The position numbers and the translations under genes are program-made. 60,000 nucleotides of DNA from Owenia fusiformis (taxonomy: Eukaryota; Annelida; Polychaeta; Sabellida; Oweniidae). Location: positions 21,473,915-21,533,914 of the forward strand of contig CAIIXF020000001.1 in NCBI GenBank assembly GCA_903813345.2, in the 5' to 3' direction. Shown in pieces: positions 1 through 11,984 of this stretch (position 1 is the stretch's first letter; each line of letters begins with the position of its first letter). Below the pieces are notes generated by a model, which was not told the DNA's origin, searched no databases, and saw only the letters and a program-made list of their open reading frames with translations.

Positions 1-201
1 AATATTCCAGTGAGGAAATGAACCTTCAGATACTTGAAAAAGTCTCATTTTATAGAAAATCATTGCTGAATACTCTTATCCATGTCACTTTCCAAATTGA
101 TCCAGTTTCACTCATACATTGACCAGTTGACCACCATGCTGATCTTTAGAGGATAAGCTATTATATTTTTCACATCCACAATGTCTGTGTTCTATTTCAG
201 T

Positions 202-3200
202 CTATGAACTCTCAAAGAATCGTCTGAACTCTTCCAGTGTAATCTTTCCCTCTGGATTATTCGTCATTTGTTTCACAATCTGAAAATGAACAGAACATGT
301 TATCTTTTGTAACAGAATAACACTAACAGGTATTTTATTGAATATCATAAAGTAGGCCATTGCAAACTTTAACATTTGTGATAGAATAGCTTTTAGAGAT
401 GGTGTCATATTCACAAAATTAAAATCATGTTTCAACGAAGCTAGGAATGCATATAATAATATAAAATACATAATAAAAGATTCACGTCCAGAATAATTCA
501 AAATGCCATTAATGTGCTCATCATGTTAACATAAAGTAATAAAAAGTGTCCATTACATAACATAAAATATATGAATAACTTACAGCTTCCATGACATCCT
601 GGTCAACAGGCAGGTGTAGTCTTCCACACATATCTGCCAGCTTAAACTGGTCAATGAAGCCAGATCTATTGGTATCGTAACGAAGGAACATCTCATCGAC
701 GCGGTTTTTGTCTGTTATGCTGATCTTCTTCAGTTGACCTTTAACCTCTCGTACAAGGTTCACCAAATCTCCAGACCTGTAAAATTTGATTGAATTAATT
801 AGAAAGTTCTCTTAACGAGTTCTCATTTGTACATCTGAAGAAAATCAGTTTCTCATTCAAACATGGTAGGAAATTCTAAAGAGAATACATGGGAAAAGCA
901 TACATTTGAAATTAGATGGGCCTGGGAAACATTCTAAAAATGGGCTTATTTATTTGTTGAATGCAATCAGCTTCGAATGTTCCACAATTACAAAGAAAAG
1001 TGTATTTATTGTTTCCATCTTTGTTGCTTCCACAATGTTACATCAGTATAATAATTATGGGCAAGTTAATGATAGCCACAGTTAAAGGTCTACTCACTTT
1101 CTTTGGATGTGCATTGGACCACCTTTCCTTGGTGCATTTGTATTTGGTATTGTGTTGCCTAGTTTAGTTGCAAGTGATTGTATGGTATTGGCTGCAAATA
1201 TAAAAATAAATTCGTTTTACTGCTTGTTGAGTTGCCAAAGACATGAAAGATAGTTTTACAGAAAGGATGGGTATCGATATGGCGACCTTTTTGAACACAC
1301 GTTTCTCTTAAACCAAACAACAAAAAATTCTGAAAATTTTACACATTGTCAATTTAATGGTCATCTTTTGAATGGTAACAATATAATTTGAAATAGATAT
1401 ATATATACTTTTCTCTATATTGTTTTAGAAAACACATCGGACACTTCTTGTTGTTCTTGGTATCATATGTTCGGAATGAAATGAAACATCTATCTGAGCC
1501 TCATTGGAACAAAATGACATAAACACCACGTGTTTATGTCTCTCAATATTATAATTACACAAGGAAAGTTTGGTTGATTTAAAAAAAGTATCTTGTTAAT
1601 GAAATTAAAGGTTTATCTTAGTTTTTATCTATTTCGGGGGTTTTTGTTTTAATTTTTTGAATATTTTCTGTTTAATCAACCAAAATTTCCTATGTACAAC
1701 TATATAATATTAGGAAGTCTAAGAAAATGTTGTATATGCTATTTTGTTCAAACAAGCTTCGGAAAGATATTTTATTTCATTCTCAAGAAATGGTAAAAAG
1801 GAACAAAAAACAATTGCACTAAAAACAAAAAATGTTAACAAAAACAAAAATATATATAAATTATTTTAGCATTAAATTGTTGTCAATCAGTCAACATTAC
1901 ATAAAAGACCGTGTTTTTTTACAGAATGTTTTCAATAATTGGTTTAAGAGAAAAGCATTGTTGAATTCAGTTCTCCATATCGATACCAATCCTTTATTGT
2001 TTTTCTAAACTTCAGCTGTACTACAAACTACCAACAATATCCCCTTGATCCACAACACAAAACTTGTTTTACATTTCAATTACTAGAATGCCTTTGCAAT
2101 GGGAACATACTGCCTGTACCTCAATACAAGTGGCCGAAACCCAAGAGCTTACAGAGCAATATAGTATTAAGGAAACAAATATTGTGAAGATTTAGACAGG
2201 TACTTTGTAGATGACTTTGTACAACTAACTGATCATACCTGGGAATTGGTTTGCATGGTCTTGCATGTATTGTAGAACAAAAGCATCAGCATTCATAATA
2301 ACGAACCGATGCTTAAACACTTCTATGACAGCCCCTATATAGAAATCCTGGGGTCCATAAAACACGGGTTGGTCTGTATCACAACCTGGCTTTGCCACTC
2401 TGGTTCTTTCTAAGAATTTGCCTCCAATTATTCCACTGTTCCTGACTGGGGGCTCATATATGGTGATCATGTCATCTGCCAGTCTGTATGATATGATGAA
2501 TCGCCTATCTCTGTCTTCTGGTTTCACTGAATCCTAAAACGGAAAAATGGTGGTGTAATTAGATCCATGTGAAAACATATATTTAAGTCACATTTTAAAA
2601 ATATTAACATGCAGGTAAAGCGATTTCTAAATTTTCAAATCCATTCATGATGGATACTCTTAGAAATTTTGTGATTGTAAGTACTTGTATCCTAATATAA
2701 TAATATAAACCATCCTTAATTTCCAGAAAACAAAACATGTATTTAGGATGTAAATGAGACAAAAATAACATAAAATACAAAAAAAAAACAACTTATATTC
2801 AGTGAATAGAATATGAATTACCATACAATAAAACCGGTGGGTCAATTTTTCTTGAAAAGTGGTCAAACTGAGAGACCTAAAGAAGTAAATCATATTTCAG
2901 ATATATTAACTTACCATAACTGCTTCAAATCTAAGAACTTTGTGGTCATTCTCCAACATCTTGATGAAGTCTTTCTTTGGTGGTTGTGGTATAAGAGAGA
3001 GACATGACTGGAGGGAGTCTTCCATGGACCCATAGCCATTGTATGCAGCGATTTCCTACAATATAAAATGTACATAAACACATGGACATCAGGCAATAAA
3101 TTGGAGACTGGGGTCAGTTTACATTCTCACTTTGCCTTGTCTTGTTATGAAAAATATTTTAGAAAATTTCCCCTGGGCATTATTCTTTAAGGTGGAAGTG

Positions 3201-6200
3201 ACTTTCGAGGGATATTTTGGATTTAGAAAAAACAATTATGACACAATTATACATAAATTATATTATTTGGATTAAATAAAAAATAACCTACCATTTTTGG
3301 CAAATCTTTTGAAAGTCCCTTCACATCAACTGGGGTAAAATCTGTTTTGCCAAAATTTTTGTAGAAGAAAGCCTTTGTGAAGTCATCACAATCATATACT
3401 AGGAACCTTCTGCCATAGATATGAACTGTTTTGCCGATTTCAAAATCAACAGGTGTGAAATAGTCTTTGATCTCATGATCTGAGAGTTCCATGACAACTG
3501 CTGGGAAAGAGGACTCGATTGCATAGCGATCTTTAGCAACCTTGTGACGCTGAATAAGGACAGGGAAAGGATCTCGACCGTCATTGGGTTTGTGTGCTTC
3601 ACGTACCTCCAATGTATCATCCACTAAGTAATACTGAAATTTGAAATCACATAAATATATTTACATAACATTGATAAACCCACCCATATTCAATAAGAAA
3701 ACCATTCACTCATAGTAAACATTCCATAATTGAGAACAATATTTTTCAATTTGAAGTGATTAATTCATATTTTCATGAGCTTTGCAATATCATGGAAGTA
3801 ACGTCTATATTCCACCTAGTATGTGAACAGTCAGATTCATATCAAAGAGGTCTAATCAAAATCTAAAATTGAAGAATCAACTTCAAACTTTAGCCTCTAA
3901 AGTGTTTTGTTAAGAGAACTAGAACTTAACTAGCCAAATATATTTCTTTTAATTTAAAAATGATGTAACATACATGCAATATGAATTGCCTCATCTCCCC
4001 AAACATCTGATCTCTGTCATCCCACACACAGAAAAACCTCAACACTTTGCGGTCCATCTCCAAAAATTGACGGAGTCTATCAAAATCGGAGGGAGTTTTA
4101 TGTTCACGTAGTGCTGCAGCCTGAGTTCGTTTTTCAATGTAAGGATCTGTCGGTAAAGATTCTGGTGGGTTGACCTCAACACCTTCACTCTCTAAGAAGT
4201 CCTGGAATATTTTACAAGTCATTCAATTTACAAGGTATTTAACATATGGAGCTTATTCAATATACAAGAATTTCAATATACAAGTCATTCAATGTACAAT
4301 TCCTTTGATATGCAAGTTATTTAATACATACAAGACAAGTCATTGAATATTCACTAGTAGATATTCTCACATTGAGATCCACCCATGGAAAGAGCTCTTT
4401 GACTAGGACATTCTGTAATTATCCCCGTCTCACAGCCTCTATGTAGTTGAATATTTGAATAGACCAATACTTGTTCAAATGTTGCCAAGGGCGAATTTTG
4501 ACAGTGAAGATAGTGGAAAAATATTGAGAACAACTTACCTTTGTCCAGGCATCACAATCTAATATGTGGAAAACCTTGCCATAAAAAACAACATTTGTTC
4601 CATTATTTAAATCCTTCCAGTCCCAATGGTCACCAACATCATTCTTTGGTAGACGCTGGCGCTTTATAAGTTTGCCTGTAAATAATCATTGTAAATTTTT
4701 ATATATCAATTAAGCCCATACCTTGTTTTTCATTTGAACATTTAATTCAATATCCTTGTTTTAGTACTTCCCTGCTCAAAATGGCTTTTTAAAAATCAAT
4801 TACCAGAATCCTGACCCAATTAAAATATATTTTAAGATCAAAGTAATAAATATTTTTGTTCAATGAAAGTGAAGCAAGCAGGTCTAATGCGATATTGTCA
4901 ATTGTATTGTGTATTTTTCTTACTATAGACAACATACCTTGAGGCATTCCGCTGTTTTCTACATGTGGTTCAACCACAGCGATACTGTCATCTTCTAGGT
5001 AGTAGTAGATATCTACAGGGCGTACTCTATAATGCTCATCAGGAGATTCATGCACCGTTTGCTTGTAGTATGCATTGAACTTCAGCACCTAATTTGAAGG
5101 TAAGGTTTTAAATATTAACTTTTTTCTTTTTACGGGTCTAAAACTGAAGTAATGTACTTTTACTTGTACTTCTCATTTGGCGGCAGTTTTAATTTGGTGG
5201 CTGTTTTAATTTGGAGGATCTGCAATATTGTTAAAGATGCCAAATTAAGTAGCCGCCAAATTCCCTGGTAATTTTAGTACCATGTAAATTAGTACCATTA
5301 GTGCAATATTGCCAGTCTGCCAAATTAAGTAGCCTCCAAAGGTTCAAAATGAACAAAAAATCTGCCAAAATAAGTAGTGCCAAATTAAGTAGAAGTACAA
5401 TATCTGTCTCCCTAATGCTGGAAGATAGACTTTGGCCCTGTTACTTCCAATGTCTCAATCTGATTTACACAGTAGTTTCAAATATTCAAATAAATTCATG
5501 AGCTTTGAAGTTAGGACATTTTGGGATTATGATTAATAGAGTCTATTACAGTGTATGGTGTACCAACAAATAAATTACACTGTGATTTTACCTTCTTGTC
5601 CCAAGCTACGTGTCCTGGAACAAAATCCTGAGGTGGTGCTTGTTTAGCTTGACCATATGTAAGTGTAGGTTTGAAATTGGCTAGCTCATCAAGTTCTTCT
5701 TCGTTCAGCTGGTTATGCACTATAGGTGTACCACCAATTCCAACTTCTGGCCTAGATGGTATAGCATAGCCATTGTTGTACCCTAAGGTTTGACTTCTAT
5801 GATACCTTGTTCGCTGAAAATGATAGTGATGAAAGTTTACAAATTATGACATACTGTACTCCGGGTATTGTAGTAAAATCGCGAACATTTATCATCGCGA
5901 AATTTGTCTTTTAAATCCCCGGGGATTTGACCCCTGTGTAAAACGTTTCATCCAGTGTTGTTGGGCGATAATTCAAAAAAGGCTAAAATGTCAACATTTT
6001 GACAATCCTACAAACTGAAGTTGAAAAAGCCATTCAAGAATATTCAAATAAATGCCCTAAACGTGGGAAATACAAATATTATTCGGATTCTGAACGGGCT
6101 AACATAGCCAGATAAGCATTGATTCATGGTAATCGGAAAAAAATTCAACTTGTGAAATCCGCAAAATTAAATAGCCGCGAAATTGCAATTTTGAAAAATC

Positions 6201-6701
6201 GCGAAATTTTATAGCGTCAAAATTTACCCGGAGTTACGCTTAAGTTTACGCTTATGAAAGAAAGGATGCGGAGGCTAACATCATATATGGATAGTTAACG
6301 AGAGTAAATGAAAAATATCCTAGACAACAAAAACTATGGAATAACAAACTTTCGTTCGAATCTATCTGAGCAGATTTCAACTTCATGGAGCTACAATCCG
6401 GTGGTAGAGCCCATGTACAATCCAAAGACAACAAAATCAAAGAAAGTTTTATTGCTATTAGTGTTGCAATCATCATCCCTCTGCATAATTGGGTTTCAGT
6501 TGCCGAATGAGGAAAATAAAATCAACAAGGACAATCACACTCACAGTGAATCTCTGAATCAGTGACTTGATTTTGAAAAGTGCAATGAATTTTACAAAAA
6601 ACATTTCACTCATTACAGTTACTCTCTGCAAAGATAGAATCATATTTACTTACTGTTGGGTCGGAGAACTGATTCCCCGGTAAGAAAGGTAGACCGTCCA
6701 T
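202..6701 (-). CDS. EFHC1: EFHC1 (myoclonin-1) ortholog, complete, 11 exons, 642 aa
   Basis: Exons read on the minus strand: 6701-6654, 5813-5592, 5088-4938, 4675-4539, 4201-3974, 3633-3292, 3055-2915, 2533-2239, 1191-1098, 776-584, 279-202. All introns are GT-AG, phases close, and the total is 642 codons plus TAG, close to the human length (about 640). The start [12 protein letters not shown] matches the conserved N-terminus of EFHC proteins, and the second exon carries the EFHC1-like LTYGQ.KQAP segment. Three DM10 domains lie near residues 92-199, 240-361 and 418-522. A C-terminal EF-hand has its loop at about 587-598 ([12 protein letters not shown]). Family knowledge: EFHC1 is an inner-junction and protofilament-ribbon protein of motile-cilium doublet microtubules. 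Odd point: the twelfth EF-loop residue is Lys rather than Glu/Asp, so calcium binding is doubtful. EFHC2 is the alternative, but the exon 2-3 wording is EFHC1-like. Exon 9 (1098-1191) is the least conserved and was placed by phase and splice sites. Confidence 0.93.
5163..5402. repeat. Dispersed inverted-repeat MITE, CCAAATTAAGTAG family
   Basis: In EFHC1 intron 2. Repeated blocks read CCAAATTAAGTAGCCGCCAA on one strand and the reverse (TTTGGCGGC, TTTAATTTGG) on the other, between ends TACTTGTACTTC and GAAGTACAA. Related copies occur near 26485-26545, 38195-38310 and 38460-38535. No reading frame of note. Probably a non-autonomous DNA transposon; superfamily not assignable from this. Confidence 0.6.
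5592..6701 (-). other. EFHC1 5' exons and intron 1
   Basis: Exon 1 is only 16 codons (6654-6701) with a GTAAGT donor. Intron 1 (5814-6653) holds an inverted-repeat element at about 5858-6234, whose ends read ACTCCGGGTA and TACCCGGAGT, with GCGAAAT-rich AT sequence inside. Nothing else coding is visible in this intron. Confidence 0.6.
5858..6234. mobile_element. Short inverted-repeat element (TIR ACTCCGGGTA)
   Basis: Terminal inverted repeats ACTCCGGGTA (5858-5867) and TACCCGGAGT (6225-6234) bound about 377 bp in EFHC1 intron 1. Internal GCGAAATT motifs appear in both orientations. No transposase frame. A clear target-site duplication is not visible. Confidence 0.5.
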
Positions 6702-6729
6702 TATTTCTGTTGCTATTTATTCGAGTTTT

Positions 6730-7193
6730 ATGGAAAAAATATTCGATTTTTTAAAAAATGTTTCTCTCTTTTCTGTGTTGCTATGTTGTTGCTACACAAA
6801 CACTTGTTCTCGCGAGACTTGGCGAGAAGAATCTCCGCATTTAAAGAGTTATTCTAATTTTGAAGAGCTCTCAAAACATATGTCAAAATATTCATTCAAA
6901 CGTTTCAATTACCAGTCCTCGTTTTATCATACATCGAAGAAGTGTGAGCTGCATGTAGATGGACGTAAAATCAACTATGCTAGAAGAGGTAAGTAAGAAA
7001 AAGCATTTATCAACCGTAGCTAGTGACAAGGCTTGTTTTTTCCACAGGAATCATGGACGTCAGAAACAAAGTCAGCACTATCAATGGTATACTCTACCTT
7101 ATAATAGATAAATACAGAAGTTCAAAAACTGTTCGTCATTTTGGTTTCACAACTGCGTCGATACATTCCGTTCAGTGTAAAATAGTATCCTAA
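6730..7193 (+). CDS. Possible two-exon gene divergent from EFHC1, unrecognised product
   Basis: Exon 1 at 6730-6988 ends in a strong GTAAGT donor. A 59-bp intron with a TTTTTTCCACAG acceptor leads to exon 2 at 7048-7193, which stops at TAA. The joined frame is 134 aa. Residues 10-27 are hydrophobic and Cys-rich, like a signal peptide. The exon 1 tail (HVDGRKINYARRG) vaguely recalls the first strand of alpha/beta hydrolases such as BPHL, but no hydrolase exon follows, so no function is assigned. Against it: the start lies only 29 bp from the EFHC1 start, and the frame runs through a likely promoter palindrome. Exon 2 could splice onward at a GTATAC near 7086. Confidence 0.3.
6808..6817. promoter_or_regulatory. 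TCTCGCGAGA palindrome
   Basis: Perfect 10-bp palindrome TCTCGCGAGA, 107 bp upstream of the EFHC1 start. In vertebrates this motif is a core promoter element bound by BANP and common in divergent promoters. Its use in this animal is inference. Confidence 0.45.
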
Positions 7194-7709
7194 AGCCCAA
7201 ATCCCGGGAATCCCGACTCACTGTTTACACCAACAATCAATCAGATGGTATTATTACACCAAAAGTAGTGCGAAAAAGTTTTGATGACATTTAAAGACAC
7301 TGTTCCTCTTTCACGTGCATTATCTCATGGAAATGGGCATACCAGTGTTGCCAGTGCAAAGATCTTTGTTCCATGGTAAAGGAAAGCTATCAAACATTGT
7401 CTGAAGAGCAGATCTAGCTCCGTAATTTTACTTTTAACATGGCGACCTTGACAACATATAGCCATTTGGGCGATAATAGGTGATTCTAAAGTGAAAATGA
7501 GTGCTTTTTTCGTAGTTTTACTTTGACCAAGGCTTGCAAAAAATTTAAGTGATAAACCTTCCAACAATTTTTGATATTTTTGTTGTCTCGAAGTGTTCTA
7601 GACGATATCAAAGTGGAAAAAAATGTGTATGTCTCGAAATATTTTGAAAATTAGTGCCATTATGGCGGGTCTGGGTGTTTTTTGCTTTCATTTTCTACCC
7701 ATTTCCACG

Positions 7710-7723
7710 GTTGCCATGGTAAC
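7710..7723. promoter_or_regulatory. Perfect RFX X-box (GTTGCCATGGTAAC)
   Basis: Matches the RFX consensus GTNRCC-N(0-3)-RGYAAC exactly with a 2-bp spacer. It lies 1009 bp upstream of the EFHC1 start codon. RFX factors drive many ciliary genes, so a role in EFHC1 expression is plausible but inferred; the distance is larger than typical. Confidence 0.45.
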
Positions 7724-8041
7724 TCATACCAGCCAACCTACCGTATTTTTACGGGAATCAACCAAAAAATTACCGTTTTTTCCTGTAAAAACGACCGTAA
7801 AAAATCTGCTGTAACTTTACCAAAATCTACCGTAAAATATTTTATTATCATTCGATTTTTTCTATAAGAACGGCCGTAAAATATACCGTAAATATTTGAA
7901 AATCTACCATATTTCTGCTGGAAATAACAGTATTCTTGTTCAAACTACCGTAAGATCTCCTATAATTATTATGAAATTCTGAAAAATTGAATTGTTCACG
8001 TATTGCCCTTGTAATATTCCATCACCAGCCCAAAAAATAGG

Positions 8042-8068
8042 TGCCGGCAGGTCTTTGACCTGCCGGCA
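8042..8068. repeat. Perfect 12-bp GC-rich hairpin, TTT loop
   Basis: TGCCGGCAGGTC, then TTT, then its exact complement. It is far more GC-rich than its surroundings. It is followed at about 8069-8101 by two to three copies of a CATTTAGTAACCTA repeat. Function unknown. Confidence 0.7.
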
Positions 8069-8124
8069 TTTAGTAACCTACATTTAGTAACCTACATTTA
8101 AGTACATTCTGTGTAATACTTGAA

Positions 8125-8376
8125 ATGCATTGCTATAATGATTTACAAAATGAAATAATCTCGGGGAATTTGCTTCCAAAATTTTTGAATGAGATCCCTG
8201 AAGTTGATGACCCAATTTTAGGTCATTTTGGCCCGTTTTTAGAGACTCAGCCTTCACCTATTTCCCCAAATATGGCTAGATTTTGTAGAAAACGTGTTAA
8301 AAGTTTGAAATGCAGCTGTTTTGATCCTGAAATAACTCAATTGTTTGAAAAAATGCTGAATGAGGAAAAATTATGA
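8125..8376 (+). CDS. Orphan 83-aa ORF, unrecognised
   Basis: Single ORF with protein-like composition. It includes the stretch EIPEVDDPILGHFGPF and a basic Cys-containing segment (ARFCRKRVKSLKCSC), and ends in an acidic helix-like tail. No signal peptide or known motif. The start context is gaaATG. Could be a chance ORF, a transposon remnant or one exon of a gene whose other exons I cannot see. Confidence 0.2.
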   Translation: MHCYNDLQNEIISGNLLPKFLNEIPEVDDPILGHFGPFLETQPSPISPNMARFCRKRVKSLKCSCFDPEITQLFEKMLNEEKL

Positions 8377-11300
8377 TAGTAAAATTTTCCCATTTTTGGA
8401 TATTAAGGTGTTATTACGGTAAATACCACTTCCGGGTAGGACGTGTTTTTAATACTTTAAAAACGAAGCCATGCCAACTTCAATGGTGTCACTGTGTATA
8501 GTAGGTTTAAGTATATGCATTGTGGCCATTTGAGGTATGTATGTAAAGCTGAGGCCAAGTACTTTCTAAATGTGCCATTTTTAGAATTAAATCGCAAGAA
8601 TATAGTCCCGTAAACTGGAACTACTTTATTCGTTAATTTTCATCGGTGAAGCAGGGATTTTACCTAAAAATGAGTCCCTATGTTGGCGTAGTGATATTTA
8701 AAGATCGAGACGCAAACCCTATGTTAAATATAGTGTAAAGATGAAGGTTATGGATATAGTCATTGTATGGGCCAGTTCGTTCGAAAATGGCGATATGTAG
8801 CCCAGAACTTGAATTTTGTGATTTTTTTCAATATTTTTCAATGATTTACCGTAGTGACACCTCCATTTTTAAAACTCCCACTGTTTACAACAACAACCAA
8901 TCAGATAGGTTTAATTTTTTACATCGGGCTGTGCATGCGCCATTGGAGGAAGTGGACGGTTCGAGTGTAAATTTGGACCAACTTTTGCAAGTTTTACCAG
9001 GAAATCACCTTTCATTTGGTATGTTAGTAACGTTTGTTATCGTATTGGGTATGTAAGAATCATATACATGTCGAATTATTAGCATAAATGTCACAGTTTG
9101 AACGATAAATGGAAATATAACACTTCCGGAAAATATTGTCACAAATGCCTTGTGGACTTTCCTCTATTTATTAGAGATCTATTCACTTTTAGAATATACC
9201 ATTGATAGTGCTGACTGTGGTCAGAAAGCATGAGAAAGAGGGGGGGGGAGTTTTTTTTTATCAGAAAACAACTGTATGGTCCTTAAAAACGCTAAGTTCA
9301 GATTGCTCCAAATACTATCTGCAATGACAGGGGAGCATGTCCCTGGACTCCCTGAGGTGTGCAGCCTTCGTCCACTTGCCGCGCCACGTTTATTTTCTGG
9401 AAAATGCACACCCCTTTTTCAAATATGGTTCAGACGCCCCTGATTATTATGACTTTACATAAAGGTTATTAGAGGGGGGGGGGGGGGGGGGTTGGCTGAC
9501 TTGATTAGAGTCAGATATAAATTGTTGGCCTCTCCAAAGTTGCTTGAGGGAGTAACGAAAACATGTGATAAGTGTACTGTATACAGGTATAGCCTTGCCA
9601 GTTGCCACCTTTAGACAGTGACGCACTGGCTCTTGTGAGTTTTACAGAACACACCTGTCTAGGCAGGTGTGTTCAGTAAGATACGTTAGGCTATTTTGAG
9701 TTTTGAGATGTAATGTAGGGTCATCGTCCCCTACTGTGTGTCTGTTAGTTCTGTCAATACTTCAGGTAAACAGTGACTTCAAGGGAATGACCATATATAG
9801 AAAATTGTCTTTCTTGCAGCATCAAGCTCTGATTGGCTCGGCGAGTTCAGAGGTCTCTTTTAAATTCGTAGTGTAATTGATGAAGCTATCTTACAAAAAG
9901 CTTTAAAGTCAAACCAATACAAAAGGTAGAAATTCAGCTCCAAATTCTGTGACTATGTTGTATCTAATTTGAAAATCAGACAATGTCACTTAATTGATAT
10001 CTTATCTAACCATCAACACTTTTATACTATGAGGACCATGTAATCAGCAAATGCAGTCTAGTATTAAAATGGGCCCTAATTTATAAGACCATAATTTAAA
10101 GGAACATGAATACACATTACGACCAATAACGGCCAGTGATTTTGAGGTATCTTGGGTCTCTTATTAAGACCAACTATTGTTTCCAATATTGGTTCAATAT
10201 GCATGGTTATACAGATATGTAGATTTTGTAAATATAGATTTTTTATCCCCAAATATCACTTTGAAAGCCAATGGTTTAATAGAGAATGCCAGAATGGGCA
10301 ATGTATCTCTTATTCAGGCTAATGGCTGTTGAGTACAGTGTATGTAAGCATGTCTCCTTAAATACAAATTGTGATTTAGGCCACGTATTACAGAGTGAGA
10401 CAGTAATAGCATTTCTCAATAAAGTCCAAAGAAATTTTGTCTTTTTTTGTCTAATACAATTCCTAATTTCTTGCCAGGATGAAAGCATTTTTTAAATATT
10501 TTACTGCTCAAGTCAAGATAAAAGACATAGAAGTTTTCCATGATTTTGAGAAATTTCGCAATCAATAATAATGTGATTGTTGGATTGACTTTGAACTCAT
10601 ACTTGAGATTTAGCTCATTTAACGGCATTTAACGTTCAATACTGTTTAATGCAGGTTGAACAAAACAAACCATGATGCATGGTCATGGATTACACCATTT
10701 CGATACACCATAATTGGTTTTGGATATTTTGTCATCACTTTGTAGCATTCATGCCACCTTCAATTTACAGGGCCCTCTACATAGGTTCCATTTAAATGCT
10801 ACACTCCTCATTATCCTCTTAACCCAAGATTAAAAGTATAAAAATCTACAAGCAAAATGGCCTCAAATGATTCTTTAGTTGCTTGATGATTTATTTTTAC
10901 CCTGGGACATTGGTCAGATGTATTAGCTTATTTGCATTTCTTGATTAATTTTTTTATTTCCCAGTTGTCTAATCAGACTTATTCATATGCACAGTAAACA
11001 TAACACAAATGACAGATTTCATAGGCACACATTTTAACCAAACTATATACAGATATCATATTTCTATGTACAATTTTGAGAATATATAGAGGTTATTTAA
11101 TGGGAGGGATGGAATTTGAATTTCATTCCAAGGGAAAATATGATATTGTCCAAGGAAAATATCATATTGACCAAGGGTGACAGCCCGAGTGTCAATATAA
11201 TATTTTACAAGGCCAACATCATATTTTCTCGATAACCTATTTATTCCATAATATTTCCTGAAATTTGTTCTGTATGTCGTCACCCAATGATGGTGATATT

Positions 11301-11984
11301 AAATGATACTATCTAATTTGTCGAATGACATTTTCAACTTTTATTTACAAGTTTTAAAATAGAAATGATTCTTAATACTAAAATGGATCATAATATGCCA
11401 TAATAACACAATTATATTAAGTCTTATGAAATTTTGTGATAGTTCTGATATTGGATCTGATACAGGATTTTGGCTGATATGATATGGGATCCAATACGGG
11501 ATCTGATACAGGATTTTGGCTAATACGGGATCGTATACAGGATTTTTTGAATATCAGTTTTATTCCCAGTTTATTTCCCAGGGAAAACTTAGGTTTATTA
11601 TACGGGTAATGCTGGTTTGGCATTTTTCTTTTTATGTCCATATGAGACAAGAACAAGCGATTGATTTCTTTTATTTAAGATTTTTTCGATTTTATATTCT
11701 GTTGTAATATTATTAGACTCGGAGGATGTGTAAGTTGTCACTTGTTATTTTTTGAGACTGAAATTCCCTACAAAACTTCCCTGCTTAACACTCTCATTTC
11801 TTGATTTTGGAGAATTATTTTGAGAAACAATAGAAGGTCAGTCAGGCAAATTAGAAGGTGGTGTCAAATTACTACAGGAGTTGATTTTGAATCTGTAAAG
11901 TGGACGTGACATTAAACATGTTAAATTCACTAAAGTCGAATGACATTGTACATTTCCTCCAGGCTTAACATTTTTGTTTTGATT

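Larger units (their letters stand above)
7194..11984. other. Intergenic region between EFHC1 and the thioesterase gene
   Basis: No confident gene. Visible items are an X-box at 7710-7723, many ACCGTAAAA-like motifs at 7730-7930, a GC-rich hairpin at 8042-8068, an orphan ORF at 8125-8376, G homopolymers near 9240 and 9474-9491, and a short hairpin (GAACACACCTG / CAGGTGTGTTC) near 9647-9674. An old repeat at about 9785-9910 resembles 28980-29100, and a degenerate tandem of GATCTGATACAGGATTTTGG lies at 11450-11545. Confidence 0.6.
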
